DNA from: Candidatus Binatus sp.
Lineage (GTDB): Bacteria; Desulfobacterota; Binatia; Binatales; Binataceae
Reading direction: 5' to 3'
DNA length: 64,000 nucleotides
Assembly (NCBI RefSeq): GCF_030646925.1
Contig: NZ_JAUSKL010000063.1
Coordinates: forward strand, 1-64,000
Part shown: piece by piece, positions 56,081-64,000 of the stretch
Position numbering within the stretch: position 1 is the first letter of the stretch
How the letters are laid out: each line of letters starts with the position of its first letter
Made by a program: the position numbers and the translations under genes
The notes under the pieces: generated by a model
Database searches by the model: none
What the model was told of the DNA's origin: nothing
The model's input: the letters and a program-made list of their open reading frames with translations, nothing else

Positions 56081-57088
56081 TTAGCGCTGTTGCGGCATCC
56101 CGGCGCCGACCAGCAGGCTCACTTTCTTGGCTGGCTCGTCGCGCAAGGTGCGGCCGGTGAAATGGATGAAGACGTCTTCGAGCGAAAGTTTCTGCACCGT
56201 GATCGAGGTTACGCGATCGCCCGCCGCGTCCACCGCTTCGAGGATCATCGGGATAGCGTGAGCGCCGTCGTTGGCGGCAAGCTGCAATCGATTACCGCCG
56301 TCGCGATTTACCGAGCGCAGATACGGCATCGGACGCAGCATCTCGGCGATCGCGTCGGGATTGGTCTCGACTTCGAGATCGATTCGATCGGCCCCCGGCA
56401 CCATCGACTTGAGTCCGATCGGCGTATCGAGCGCGATAATCTTGCCGCCATCGACGATCGCGATTCGATCGCATAGCGACTCCGCCTCGTCCATGTAATG
56501 CGTCGTCAGCGAAATCGTGATCTCGCTTTCCTTGCGCAGCGTCTCGAGCAAATCCCACACGGCGCGGCGGCTTTGCGGATCGAGGCCGATCGTCGGTTCG
56601 TCGAGGAACAGCACCTCGGGCGAGTGAATCAGCCCGCGCGCGATCTCGAGCCGCCGGCGCATCCCGCCCGAATAAGTCGCGACCAGATCGTTGATGCGCT
56701 CGCTGAGCCCGACCAGCTTGAGCAAGCGATGGCCGCGGTCACGGCGCTCGCGCCGCGAGAGTCCGAAGAATTCGCCGTAGATATCGACGTTCTCCCATCC
56801 GGTGAGATCGAGGTCCGAGGTGAGCGCCTGCGGGATGACGCCGATTTTTTCGCGCACCTGGCGCGGATGGCGCGCGACGTCGAAGCCCGCGACGAAGCCC
56901 TGGCCCGCAGTAGGCGGCAGCAGCGTGGTGAGCATCCGCACGATCGTGGTTTTGCCGGCGCCGTTCGGACCGAGCAGGCCGAACACTTCGCCGCGGCGGA
57001 CTTCGAACGTGACCTGATCGACCGCGGTGAAACTGCCGAAGCGCTTGGTCAGGTTACTCGTGCGAATTGCGAGTGAGTCGGGTTCCAT
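56081..57088 (-). CDS. ABC transporter ATP-binding protein
   Basis: A 335-residue ATPase. Walker A is GLLGPNGAGKTTIVRML, the Q-loop is GVIPQALTSDLDL, the signature is TYSGGMRRRLEIARGL, and Walker B is EVLFLDEPTIGLDP with the H-loop in SLTTHYMDEAE. The C-terminal 110 residues are an accessory domain ending VFIHFTGRTLRDE, typical of drug-export ATPases. It overlaps the HlyD gene by 35 bp and precedes the permease. Confidence 0.95.
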   Translation of the reverse strand: MEPDSLAIRTSNLTKRFGSFTAVDQVTFEVRRGEVFGLLGPNGAGKTTIVRMLTTLLPPTAGQGFVAGFDVARHPRQVREKIGVIPQALTSDLDLTGWENVDIYGEFFGLSRRERRDRGHRLLKLVGLSERINDLVATYSGGMRRRLEIARGLIHSPEVLFLDEPTIGLDPQSRRAVWDLLETLRKESEITISLTTHYMDEAESLCDRIAIVDGGKIIALDTPIGLKSMVPGADRIDLEVETNPDAIAEMLRPMPYLRSVNRDGGNRLQLAANDGAHAIPMILEAVDAAGDRVTSITVQKLSLEDVFIHFTGRTLRDEPAKKVSLLVGAGMPQQR

Positions 57089-57932
57089 CGATCCTCGGGA
57101 AGGTGACCTCCGCCGTCATGCCGGGCTTCAATTGGCCGTCGGCCTGCAGCACCTTCACTTTGACGTAGAACGTGCGGATATCCTGGCGTCCGCGGCGCAC
57201 GTCGCGTTGCGTGGCGAACTGGCCCTCCTGGCCGATCGCGATTACCTGTCCGCTGAAAATTTGCGGCGGCTCGGTCGGCAGCGTGATCTGCGCGGACTTG
57301 CCGATATAGAGCGAGCCGAGGTCCGTTTCGCCGACGTCCACCCGCGCCCAAATCGTCGAGAGATCGTCCACCGTGAGAATCGGCGTGCCCGGCGTCACCC
57401 ATTCGCCGACCTCGAGCGCCTTGCTCACGATTACGCCGTCGGCGGGCGCCTTGATTTGCGTATCGGCGAGCTGGTCCTCGAAATATTTGAGATTGGCGCG
57501 CGCGCTGAGCACTTCAGCCTGCGATTGCTCGACGGCCGTCAGCGCGTCGTCGCGCACCTTGTTCGCGATCACGTGCTCCTGAAAGAGCTGGATGTCGCGA
57601 TTCAGATCGCGCTGGGCCTGCGCGAGGTTCGCTTCCGCATGCGCGAGTTCCGCGCTCGATTTCGCGAGCTGATTGCGCAGATCGATATCCTCGATCTGGC
57701 AGACGACTTGTCCCTTCGTGACGCGATCGCCTTCGATCAGATCGAGTTGCTTGATCCGTCCCGCGATTAGGCTCGTGATATTCACCTCGGGCGCCTCGAT
57801 CATCCCGACCACTTCGATCTTCGAGCGATCCTGCGGCGGCCACAAATAGACGCGGCCGAAAAAATAAAAGCCCACGGCAAGCCCGGCCAGAATCCCCAGC
57901 CGGACCACGCGGCGAATCAGCTTGCGAATCAT
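57054..57932 (-). CDS. HlyD-family membrane fusion protein
   Basis: A 292-residue periplasmic adaptor. An N-terminal helix anchor (IRRVVRLGILAGLAVGFYFF) is followed by the lipoyl half-motif EVNITSLIAGRIKQLDLIEGDRV. A coiled-coil hairpin (about 90-155) follows, then the second lipoyl half TQIKAPADGVIVSKALEVGEWV, then a beta-barrel with LKPGMTAEVTFPR. It links the ABC permease to an outer-membrane channel, which is not in this window. Its start overlaps the TetR stop (ATGA). Confidence 0.93.
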   Translation of the reverse strand: MIRKLIRRVVRLGILAGLAVGFYFFGRVYLWPPQDRSKIEVVGMIEAPEVNITSLIAGRIKQLDLIEGDRVTKGQVVCQIEDIDLRNQLAKSSAELAHAEANLAQAQRDLNRDIQLFQEHVIANKVRDDALTAVEQSQAEVLSARANLKYFEDQLADTQIKAPADGVIVSKALEVGEWVTPGTPILTVDDLSTIWARVDVGETDLGSLYIGKSAQITLPTEPPQIFSGQVIAIGQEGQFATQRDVRRGRQDIRTFYVKVKVLQADGQLKPGMTAEVTFPRIDGTRLTRNSHE

Positions 57933-58588
57933 TGCTGATGCATCTGCTTGAAGAAATGTGCGGGATTGATCGCCAGCGATTTCAGCATCAGGTCGCCCAG
58001 CTCGCGGCTGATCTCGGCGACCGGACGGCTGTTGCCGTAGTAGAGCAGCAGCGATCGAATCGAGCCCTGGATTGCGAGCGTTGCGACGCGCGGATCGACG
58101 GCCGCGAAAACACCGAAACGGATCCCATCCTGGATTAGCGATGCAAAGAAATTGGAGCCGCGCTCGCGCGCTTCCTCCATGATGCGATTGCGCGCCTCGG
58201 CCAGACGCGGTTCTTCGGTGGCATAAAACTGCAAGAAGTCGCGCCGGTGATCGAAAAACTCGACCGTGACCGTAATCGCGCGCCGCAGTCGCTCGACCAG
58301 TGGCAACCTGGGATCGGCGCTGGCCTGATAGGTGCGGTAAGCGCTGTCGAGGCCGTCGCTCAGGATGCCGAGATAGAGCGCGTCCTTGGACGGGAAATAG
58401 AGATAGAGGGTGCCCTTCGCGACGTTGGCGGCCTTGGCGACGCGATCCATCGTGACGGCCTGGTAAGGTTCGTGGGCGAAAAGCTTGAGCGCGGCGTTGA
58501 GGATACGCTCGCGCTTGGCGCCCTGTTCGCTGTTGAGCGGCAACGGTCGTCCATTGGTAAGTTTGGGGGTATCGAGGGTCTTTCTCAT
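57929..58588 (-). CDS. TetR/AcrR-family transcriptional regulator
   Basis: A 219-residue repressor. The helix-turn-helix lies in residues 28-70 (ILNAALKLFAHEPYQAVTMD, VAKAANVAKGTLYLYFPSKDAL). The C-terminal half is the ligand-binding helical domain. It is first in the efflux operon and presumably controls it: the operator-like repeat at 58591-58604 lies just upstream of its ATG. The ligand is unknown. Confidence 0.93.
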   Translation of the reverse strand: MRKTLDTPKLTNGRPLPLNSEQGAKRERILNAALKLFAHEPYQAVTMDRVAKAANVAKGTLYLYFPSKDALYLGILSDGLDSAYRTYQASADPRLPLVERLRRAITVTVEFFDHRRDFLQFYATEEPRLAEARNRIMEEARERGSNFFASLIQDGIRFGVFAAVDPRVATLAIQGSIRSLLLYYGNSRPVAEISRELGDLMLKSLAINPAHFFKQMHQQ

Positions 58589-58590
58589 AA

Positions 58591-58604
58591 ACTGACCAGT
58601 CAGT
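58591..58604. promoter_or_regulatory. Likely TetR-family operator
   Basis: ACTGAC-CA-GTCAGT has two perfect 6-bp half sites with a 2-bp spacer, extended by TCA on one side. It begins 2 bp from the TetR start codon, so binding would block the operon's transcription. The TGACnnGTCA form is common for AcrR-type operators. Confidence 0.7.
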
Positions 58605-58805
58605 CACTCTATTGGCGCTGACCGAAACGAGTCAATAGCTGAAGTGGTGTAGGGCACGGATTCGGCCGGGACATGACGAGTCGAATCGCGAGCGTGTTCG
58701 AATGCGGACGTCGGCGGCGATATGATGTGCAGCGCTTTCGCCGCAATGTGCACCACTTGCGCGCAGCCGATTTGGGCGTTTACACTTTCGACGCCGTCGC
58801 ATCGC

Positions 58806-58882
58806 GCGCCCGTAGCTCAACTGGATAGAGCATCAGACTTCGGATCTGAGGGTTGGGGGTTCGAATCCCTCCGGGCGCGCCA
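58806..58882 (+). tRNA. tRNA-Arg (anticodon UCG)
   Basis: A 77-nt cloverleaf: acceptor GCGCCCG/CGGGCGC, D arm GCTC...GAGC, anticodon stem TCAGA/TCTGA around CTTCGGA, T loop GGTTCGAATCC, discriminator G and an encoded CCA. The anticodon TCG assigns arginine. The second lower-GC island begins directly downstream. Confidence 0.95.
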
Positions 58883-58921
58883 AGTCGCAACGCGCACTTG
58901 GCGCGTCAGATCGCAGCAACC

Positions 58922-58994
58922 AATTCGGCCGAAACCCACACTGGGTTTCGGACTTCCTGTGACTAAAGGATGCGCGCTCCGCGCTTTCAGTAAG
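58922..58994 (+). repeat. Left inverted repeat of the 59-60.6 kb island
   Basis: The first 40 bp (58922-58961) read AATTCGGCCGAAACCCACAC and TGGGTTTCGGACTTCCTGTG. They match the inverted sequence at 60653-60692 in 37 of 40 positions. An inner part, GATGCGCGCTCCGCGCT then AGTAAG (58969-58994), also recurs inverted at 60579-60604. The core GAAACCCA/TGGGTTTC is itself a hairpin. It starts 40 bp after tRNA-Arg. Confidence 0.75.
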
Positions 58995-59174
58995 CTCGAA
59001 ATTGCTCCCTACTAAGTGATAATGTCCTCACAGTGATTTTGTGCCCGAGAGCTCACAACGTGTTAGTAGATCGCAACGCCGCAGCGATCCGCTTGTGCAG
59101 TCGCGCTGACGCGCGAAGGGCGTTTGGGCTTCAAAGGTCCCAGTCGATCCGAACGAGGTGCTCAAGGCGACGCG

Positions 59175-59333
59175 TTGCTGGAGATTTCTCTGAACGCGGC
59201 TGAGGACGAATTTGCTGATTACGAATGGATCGAGGAAGGAAAGCTTTTCCGTGAATCGCTCGTCCCCTCGAGGCTCCTAAACAAAAGAATTCTGCGCGTG
59301 CAGATCGTCGAGCGGTACGGTACAACTGCTTGA
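59175..59333 (+). CDS. Doubtful small ORF, possibly a gene remnant
   Basis: From TTG 59175 the frame gives 52 residues: an acidic segment (AAEDEFADYEWIEEGKLFRE) then SLVPSRLLNKRILRVQIVE. It is not similar to a family I know and has no clear ribosome site. It could be the end of a lost gene or chance. It lies inside the island. Confidence 0.25.
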   Translation: MLEISLNAAEDEFADYEWIEEGKLFRESLVPSRLLNKRILRVQIVERYGTTA

Positions 59334-59400
59334 ACCGGTGAACAGATTCAGGCAGGAGCGGCAGAGAACGAGTGAACGGTGTGCGAAGGGAATTGAGAGG

Positions 59401-59628
59401 ATGGACTACAAACTTGAGCACAAATGCGACCGTATCAGGGCTCCACAAGGATGGACCGCCGTGTACACGCTTAGCCACATGAAAGACGGCACATGGCACG
59501 TCCACAAGTTCGCTAACGATGAACCGACGCGCGTTTTCGCAACCGAACAGCAGGCAAAAGAGCGCAATTGGGAATTGGCGAAGGCTTGGCTCGTAGCGGA
59601 AGACCCGGATGGGCAAATTTTCGAGTAA
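59401..59628 (+). CDS. Small uncharacterised protein, 75 residues
   Basis: Starts MDYKLEHKCDRIRAPQGWTA with a GAGAGG ribosome site eight bases upstream. It continues TLSHMKDGTWHVHKFANDEP and ends with a helical EQQAKERNWELAKAWLVAED. Trp and His are frequent. No family is recognised. It ends 52 nt before the larger island gene in the same direction, so the two may be an operon. Confidence 0.55.
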   Translation: MDYKLEHKCDRIRAPQGWTAVYTLSHMKDGTWHVHKFANDEPTRVFATEQQAKERNWELAKAWLVAEDPDGQIFE

Positions 59629-59680
59629 CCTTACAGCACGTTAACTCGCGGAAAACTGCGAGCCAAAAGCAGCAGGCCAC

Positions 59681-60511
59681 ATGTCCGATTCGATCGCTGA
59701 ACCTAAAATTCCATTGCTATCTTCAATTGAGGACTTTCTGTTCGGGGCACCCCTGTACGCGGAGTATGATTTCGCCTCTGTCGCAACGGAGAGCGGCAGC
59801 ATGGCTTTCGACATGTTCGTTCAGCCTCTTGTCGTGGATGGGTACTGCCCTCACTGCCACAAGGTTGCCACTTTTAGTCGCACAGCAGGAACTATACAAA
59901 TTGGCGACCTTGAACATGCGGTTAAAAATGCTGAAGCCGTGGGTTTCGAAATTACATGTGCTCGTGACCAGAACCATACAGTCCTTTTTATACTTAGGAT
60001 CAAGAAGCCGCTAATTCAAAAAATCGGACAGTATCCCTCGCTCGCAGATATAGCCAACGACGAAAGCCGCACATATCGACAAGTTCTTAAGTCAGAGGAC
60101 GGCGCAGAACTTCATCGAGCAATCGGCTTGGCCGCTCACGGCGTTGGTGTCGGCTCTTTCGTGTATTTGCGGCGTGTATTCGAAAGGCTGATCGCGGGGC
60201 GGTTCGAAGAGTTCAAGGTGCAAGAAGGCTGGAGCGACGCTGATTTTGTTGGCAAGCGCATGGAAGAGAAAATCGAGTTTCTCAAGCACCACCTACCGGA
60301 TTTCCTTGTTCGCAACAGAAAAGTATATGCGATCTTATCGAAAGGTATGCACGAGCTTGAGGAAACTGAATGCCTCAACGCCTTTGAGATGCTGAAGCAC
60401 GCGATCTTCTATATTCTCGATGAGGATAAGCATAAGCGTGAGATGCTAGAGCGTCGGCAAAGAGCAGAAAAGGCAATTAGTACCTTTCCGGCACAGAAGG
60501 GCTCGAAATAA
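59681..60511 (+). CDS. Uncharacterised zinc-ribbon/HEPN-like protein
   Basis: A 276-residue protein. The N-terminal third has a Cys/His pair, YCPHCHKVATF, followed by CARDQNHTVLF, compatible with a zinc site. The middle GSFVYLRRVFERLI and the C-terminal AILSKGMHELEETECLNAFE, then MLKHAIFYILDED, look like the helical bundle of DUF4145/HEPN-type proteins, several of which act in nucleic-acid or phage response. The exact family is not settled. Its codon use is less GC-rich than that of the flanking genes. The HEPN RNase motif RxxxxH is not clear, so no activity is claimed. Confidence 0.5.
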   Translation: MSDSIAEPKIPLLSSIEDFLFGAPLYAEYDFASVATESGSMAFDMFVQPLVVDGYCPHCHKVATFSRTAGTIQIGDLEHAVKNAEAVGFEITCARDQNHTVLFILRIKKPLIQKIGQYPSLADIANDESRTYRQVLKSEDGAELHRAIGLAAHGVGVGSFVYLRRVFERLIAGRFEEFKVQEGWSDADFVGKRMEEKIEFLKHHLPDFLVRNRKVYAILSKGMHELEETECLNAFEMLKHAIFYILDEDKHKREMLERRQRAEKAISTFPAQKGSK

Positions 60512-60578
60512 TTCGGCCAACGCTGCAGCGTCGCGGGGCCGACGCGAGACCGCATCGCTCACTCGTTTTTCTGAACCC

Positions 60579-60692
60579 TTACTAACAGCGCGGAGCGCGC
60601 ATCTTCTTCTATAGCGATTCGGCCCTGCGGCCCGAAGTCCGCTTCGCGTTGCCACAGGAAGTCTGAAACCCAGGGTGGGTTTCAGCCGAATT
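60579..60692 (-). repeat. Right inverted repeat of the island, with an inserted palindromic unit
   Basis: Read on the minus strand, 60692-60653 matches 58922-58961 at 37 of 40 bases, and 60604-60579 matches the inner left repeat. Between them 60614-60650 is a GATTCGGCC...GAAGTCCGCTTCGCG unit of the family found at 22.4 and 27.3 kb, absent from the left copy. The rest of the gap 60512-60838 shows no gene. Confidence 0.75.
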
Positions 60693-60838
60693 TTGTTTCC
60701 TGCTGAGCGCCGGCGTGAGGGGTCGCGGATTCGCGCGGGTGAGATTGCGATAGCATTCAGAATGCACTATGCATTGCCGAGGTCTGGCCGGTCTCAGCCG
60801 TCGCGACGGATCGACGGCGAGCGCGCCGGGCGCTTGCG

Positions 60839-61765
60839 ATGAAGCGTCACAAGAACCGCAGATTCCCCGATTTTCTCGCGGTCGGTCCGCCGCGCACCGC
60901 GACCACGTGGCTTCATCGCGCGCTCATCGGACGCGTTGGATTGCCCGCGCACGTTAAGGAAACCAACTTCTTCGACGTTTGTTACGATCGCGGTATCGAT
61001 TGGTACCTCGACCATTTCCGCGATTGCCCGCCTGACCTGCCGATGGGCGAGATTAGCTGCTACTTCGGCTCCGCGCCGGCCCGCCAGCGCATCCAGCATC
61101 ACATCCCCGAGTGCAAGATCATCATCACGCTGCGCGACCCCGTCCAGCGCGCCTATTCGGCCTACAAGCTGATGCGATGCCGCGCCTACACCAGGGCCGG
61201 CTTCGAAGATTTTCTCGAGCAGCGGCCGCACGTGATCAGGGGTTCGAAATACGCCTTTCATCTGTCGGACTGGATCGCGCGCTTCGGCCGCGACCGCGTG
61301 TTCGTCAGCTTCTACGAAGAGTTGAAGGATGAGCAGGCCTACTTCGACCGGGTGTGCGCCTTTATCGGTATCGAGTCGCATCCTTTGTCGGAAGTGAAGG
61401 GCCTCCGCAATTCGCGGAACTCCTTTGCGTGCGCGCCGCGCAGCCATAAGCTCGCACAGAATGCACGCCACTTCAGGATCGGGCTAAAGCGCCGCGGCTT
61501 TTATCGCACGATGAATCTGCTCGAACGAATCGGCGTATGGGATTATTGCTTTGGCCGCGGCGATCCGTTTGCCGGACTTAGCCTCGAGCAAGATGCGCGG
61601 GTGCGCCGGCGTTTCATCCGTGAGGTCGAGGCGGTCGAGGACCTGCTACAAATGGATCTGTCCGACTGGAAGGATTCGCCGCGTGATCGCGATCAATCGG
61701 CAGCTGGCTCGCCCGACGCGTCAACCGACCGGATTCAAAGCCTCGAACTACTCTCGCGCTCCTAA
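60839..61765 (+). CDS. Sulfotransferase-family protein
   Basis: A 308-residue protein with the PAPS-dependent sulfotransferase core. DFLAVGPPRTATTWLHRAL is the 5'-phosphosulfate loop. KIIITLRDPVQRAYSAYKLM is the 3'-phosphate binding motif with Arg and Ser. RVFVSFYEELKDEQAYFDRV matches the later conserved region. The acceptor is unknown; such bacterial enzymes often modify cell-surface sugars or lipids. The C-terminal 35 residues are polar and probably disordered. An alpha/beta hydrolase follows 17 nt downstream. Confidence 0.88.
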   Translation: MKRHKNRRFPDFLAVGPPRTATTWLHRALIGRVGLPAHVKETNFFDVCYDRGIDWYLDHFRDCPPDLPMGEISCYFGSAPARQRIQHHIPECKIIITLRDPVQRAYSAYKLMRCRAYTRAGFEDFLEQRPHVIRGSKYAFHLSDWIARFGRDRVFVSFYEELKDEQAYFDRVCAFIGIESHPLSEVKGLRNSRNSFACAPRSHKLAQNARHFRIGLKRRGFYRTMNLLERIGVWDYCFGRGDPFAGLSLEQDARVRRRFIREVEAVEDLLQMDLSDWKDSPRDRDQSAAGSPDASTDRIQSLELLSRS

Positions 61766-61782
61766 GGAAAGGAGGTCGGCCG

Positions 61783-62610
61783 ATGGACGCAAGGTTGAAA
61801 GTAACTGGCGGATTCGCGCCTTCCGGCGACGGCCAGATCTACTTTGAAACCGCGGGAAGGGGCCCGGCGCTGATCTTTGTCCATGCCGGAGTTAGCGATC
61901 GCCGGATGTGGGATCCGCAGTTCGAAGCCTTTGCCGCCGAATACCAGGTTATCCGCTTGGATCTGCGCGGCTTCGGAAAGTCCAGGATGACGCAAGGTCC
62001 CTACGCGAATCGCGATGATCTCGCGAGCGTGCTCGACGCGATCGGCGTTACCAGTGCGGTGCTGGTCGGATGCTCGATGGGCGGTGCGACGGCGATCGAT
62101 TTCACGCTGGAGCATCCTGAGACGGTAAGCGCCCTGGTGCTGGTCGGCGCCGGTGTTAGTGGATGGAAAGACTGGTCGCCGCAAACCTTCAATCATTTCG
62201 GCCAAATGATGCGGTTGATCCAGCAAGGCGATTCGGCTTCTGCGCGCGATCTTGAGGCTCGATACTGGATCGACGGTCCGAGCCGCGACGCCGCCAAGGT
62301 CGATTCGGCCTATCGCGCCCGCGCCGCGGAACTTCATCGTGAAAATTTCTCGGTCGAGCGCTTTTCGCATCAGGAGCAGGAGCTTTCACCGCCGGCTATA
62401 GGACGTCTCGGGGAAATCAAATGTCCTGCAACTGTGATCATAGGGGACTCCGACGCCGACGATATCCGCGCCCTTGGCGCGCGGCTCGCGACCGAGATCG
62501 CAGGAGCGCGCCTCGTAACGATCGAGAACGGGGCTCACCTGCCCAATCTCGAGCATCCCGATCGATTCAATCGGATTCTGCGCGAGTTCTTAGCTCGGCT
62601 GGCGAATTAG
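61783..62610 (+). CDS. Alpha/beta hydrolase
   Basis: A 275-residue hydrolase. The oxyanion region is LIFVHAGVSDRRMW, then LDLRGFGKS. The nucleophile elbow is VGCSMGGATA (Ser98) and the catalytic His lies in ENGAHLPNLEHP. A lid with many Gln and Arg residues lies at about 120-200. Ribosome site AAGGAGG precedes ATG 61783. It may form an operon with the sulfotransferase. Substrate unknown; esterase, lactonase or C-C hydrolase are all possible. Confidence 0.9.
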   Translation: MDARLKVTGGFAPSGDGQIYFETAGRGPALIFVHAGVSDRRMWDPQFEAFAAEYQVIRLDLRGFGKSRMTQGPYANRDDLASVLDAIGVTSAVLVGCSMGGATAIDFTLEHPETVSALVLVGAGVSGWKDWSPQTFNHFGQMMRLIQQGDSASARDLEARYWIDGPSRDAAKVDSAYRARAAELHRENFSVERFSHQEQELSPPAIGRLGEIKCPATVIIGDSDADDIRALGARLATEIAGARLVTIENGAHLPNLEHPDRFNRILREFLARLAN

Positions 62611-62644
62611 CTAACTATTGAGAGCCCTTACTTCAAGACCCGTT

Positions 62645-64000
62645 TCATTGCTGAACCGATGGTCGCGAAGGTTTGAAGGAAGCATGCAAGCTGTTGCCGC
62701 CTGAGCGCCACGCCATTGTACGCTCCAGATCAGCAAGGCGCTCATCGAAGCTGGCTCGCGTGCGTTCGTTGCCAGCCTTCAGCTCCACGATCTGCGCTTT
62801 CAGGCTGGTCAGCTCCGCGGCCTGCCGTTCGTTGATCTTCCTTTGATCGATAACAACTGTGCGCTGCTTCTGGACTTCGTTCAAGAGCATCGGAGCGAGC
62901 ATCGAGTAGCGTACTGATTCGACGGTTCCTTTTTCGTCGCGAACCACCAGCTCCGGATAGACCTGGTTGACCTCTTCTGCTACCAGGCCATACTGCTTTG
63001 CGCCGTCACGATCGCCCTTATAAACGAAGGTGACAGGCCGCAGCTTCATCAAGGCGTCAGTTGCATCGCCCATCTCATGGATGTCGCGCTTGTAGCGCGC
63101 CGATGAGACCACCACGCCGAGTTTGCCGCTGCCGTTCACCACTACGTCGCTGCCAGTCACCGCGGTGCCCGCGATCCCCGCTATAAAAGTCTGCGTCTGC
63201 GTGCCTTGTTTGCCTATTCGGATGATCCCGGTATCGCCAGCCACACCGAGATTGGCGATATCTATGTTGTTATTGCCAGTGGTCAGGTTGAAACCCGCCT
63301 GAAAACCAAACCCAGTATTGGTTTGACCGGTGGTGTTATGAAACAGTGCCTGAACTCCGAATCCTTGGTTGAAGCTGCCGCTCGTATTGTTGAATAAAGT
63401 TTGCACTCCCTCGGCCGTATTTTGCTTGCCCGTGCTATTGTTCACCAAGGCGTTCGCGCCGGTCGCGCTGTTGCTGTTTCCCGTCTTGTTGCTGAAAAGT
63501 GCGTTGGCCCCGACCGCTACGTTATTGACGCCGGTCGTGTTTCCGAACATTGACGAGATTCCCACAGCAGTGTTGCCGGAGGCAGTTGTTGTACTCTGAA
63601 GCGCGCTCACCCCGACCGCGGTGTTCGCTCCTCCCGTGGTATTGACGTTCATCGCAAATCCACCGAGCGCCGTGTTATTGGTGCCTGTGGTGTTCTTCTG
63701 CAGCGCTATAATTCCGACCGCGGTGTTGTTTGAACCGGATGTGTTCTCCTGAAGTGTGTCAGAACCAAGCGCGGTATTGTTACTGGCAGTGTTGTGAAAG
63801 AGCGCGCCGGTTCCCACTGCGACGTTAAAGCCGCTGCTCACGTTGCTGAACAGCGCGGAATCGCCGAGAGCGGTATTGAAGCTGCCGGTTGTATTGCTCA
63901 GCAGCGTCCTGAAGCCCATCCCGGTGTTCTTGAACCCGGTGGTGTTGCTGGTCAGCGAGTTGAAGCCGAATGCGCTGCCGGCGCTTCCGGTCGTGTTGGC
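62645..64000 (-). CDS. Tail-fibre-like repeat protein with C-terminal S74-type chaperone (5' end outside window)
   Basis: The frame stays open to the window edge, so at least 452 residues of the C-terminal part are seen. It is built from repeats of about 24 residues with NTAxGxxALxxNTTG and Asn/Thr/Gly-rich turns, as in YadA-like heads and phage fibres. After these, SSARYKRDIHEMGDATDALM and GLVAEEVNQVYPELVV form the intramolecular chaperone (peptidase S74), with the Ser-Lys dyad in SxxxxK. A coiled coil (VIDQRKINERQAAELTSLKA) closes the chain. It should trimerise and may be an exported adhesin or prophage-derived fibre. No other phage gene is visible. Confidence 0.85.
   Translation of the reverse strand, partial: ANTTGSAGSAFGFNSLTSNTTGFKNTGMGFRTLLSNTTGSFNTALGDSALFSNVSSGFNVAVGTGALFHNTASNNTALGSDTLQENTSGSNNTAVGIIALQKNTTGTNNTALGGFAMNVNTTGGANTAVGVSALQSTTTASGNTAVGISSMFGNTTGVNNVAVGANALFSNKTGNSNSATGANALVNNSTGKQNTAEGVQTLFNNTSGSFNQGFGVQALFHNTTGQTNTGFGFQAGFNLTTGNNNIDIANLGVAGDTGIIRIGKQGTQTQTFIAGIAGTAVTGSDVVVNGSGKLGVVVSSARYKRDIHEMGDATDALMKLRPVTFVYKGDRDGAKQYGLVAEEVNQVYPELVVRDEKGTVESVRYSMLAPMLLNEVQKQRTVVIDQRKINERQAAELTSLKAQIVELKAGNERTRASFDERLADLERTMAWRSGGNSLHASFKPSRPSVQQ

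Noticed and set aside
61783-62610. Haloperoxidase annotation for the alpha/beta hydrolase
   Set aside because: Such hydrolases are often named non-heme haloperoxidase, but only the generic Ser-Asp-His fold is visible here.

Overview
The window is 64 kb of GC-rich, gene-dense chromosomal DNA from a Gram-negative-type bacterium. Long spurious antisense reading frames reflect strong third-position GC bias. Exported proteins (periplasmic beta-carbonic anhydrase, DUF1329 protein, YceI protein), an HlyD/ABC-2 export operon, and the order dnaG - tRNA(CAU) - COG1579 zinc-ribbon protein - rnpB suggest a deltaproteobacterium-like lineage such as Desulfobacterota or Candidatus Binatota. That placement is inference; no 16S rRNA gene is present.

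Layout. 0-9 kb: tRNA-Ser, a universal stress protein, a class I methyltransferase, tRNA-Phe, a prmA-rsmE-gshB operon, a GDPD phosphodiesterase overlapping dnaG, tRNA(CAU), COG1579 and RNase P RNA. 9.5-22.4 kb: ArsA-like ATPase, rmuC, COG3146 acyltransferase, clpS-clpA, nadB, DUF1329 protein, carbonic anhydrase, a TPR protein and phosphofructokinase. 22.7-31 kb: a DUF-like protein with a paralogue at 48 kb, a REP array, an SDR, an orphan DndB/DGQHR-like gene with lower GC, a MaoC pair, a secreted vanadium haloperoxidase and a GH57 protein. 31-35 kb: acetyl-CoA synthetase, then a 2.0 kb lower-GC island bounded by perfect 21-bp inverted repeats. 35-51.9 kb: M50 protease with SAM hydrolase, Mpg glycosylase, MFS permease, tRNA-Gly, an orphan MazE/AbrB-like regulator, two GST-family genes, YceI, a CPA2 antiporter with a stress-protein-like tail, a CBS protein, CYTH-related genes, a DksA-like regulator and a histidine kinase/receiver pair. 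51.9-58.6 kb: a solitary N6-adenine methyltransferase/type IIG-like gene in lower-GC DNA, then a TetR-HlyD-ABC-ABC efflux operon. 58.8-64 kb: tRNA-Arg, a second lower-GC island bounded by related inverted repeats, a sulfotransferase, an alpha/beta hydrolase and the 3' part of a tail-fibre-like protein with a C-terminal S74-type chaperone.

Most genes are housekeeping (translation, replication, proteolysis, NAD, glycolysis, acetate activation) or stress and envelope functions (USP, GSTs, antiporter, efflux). Between them lie dispersed palindromic repeat families and AT-richer cargo segments (about 24.7-26.2, 33.2-35.2, 51.9-54.8 and 59.0-60.6 kb) that look acquired. Two of those segments have inverted repeats at their borders; these are the most interesting structures in the window.
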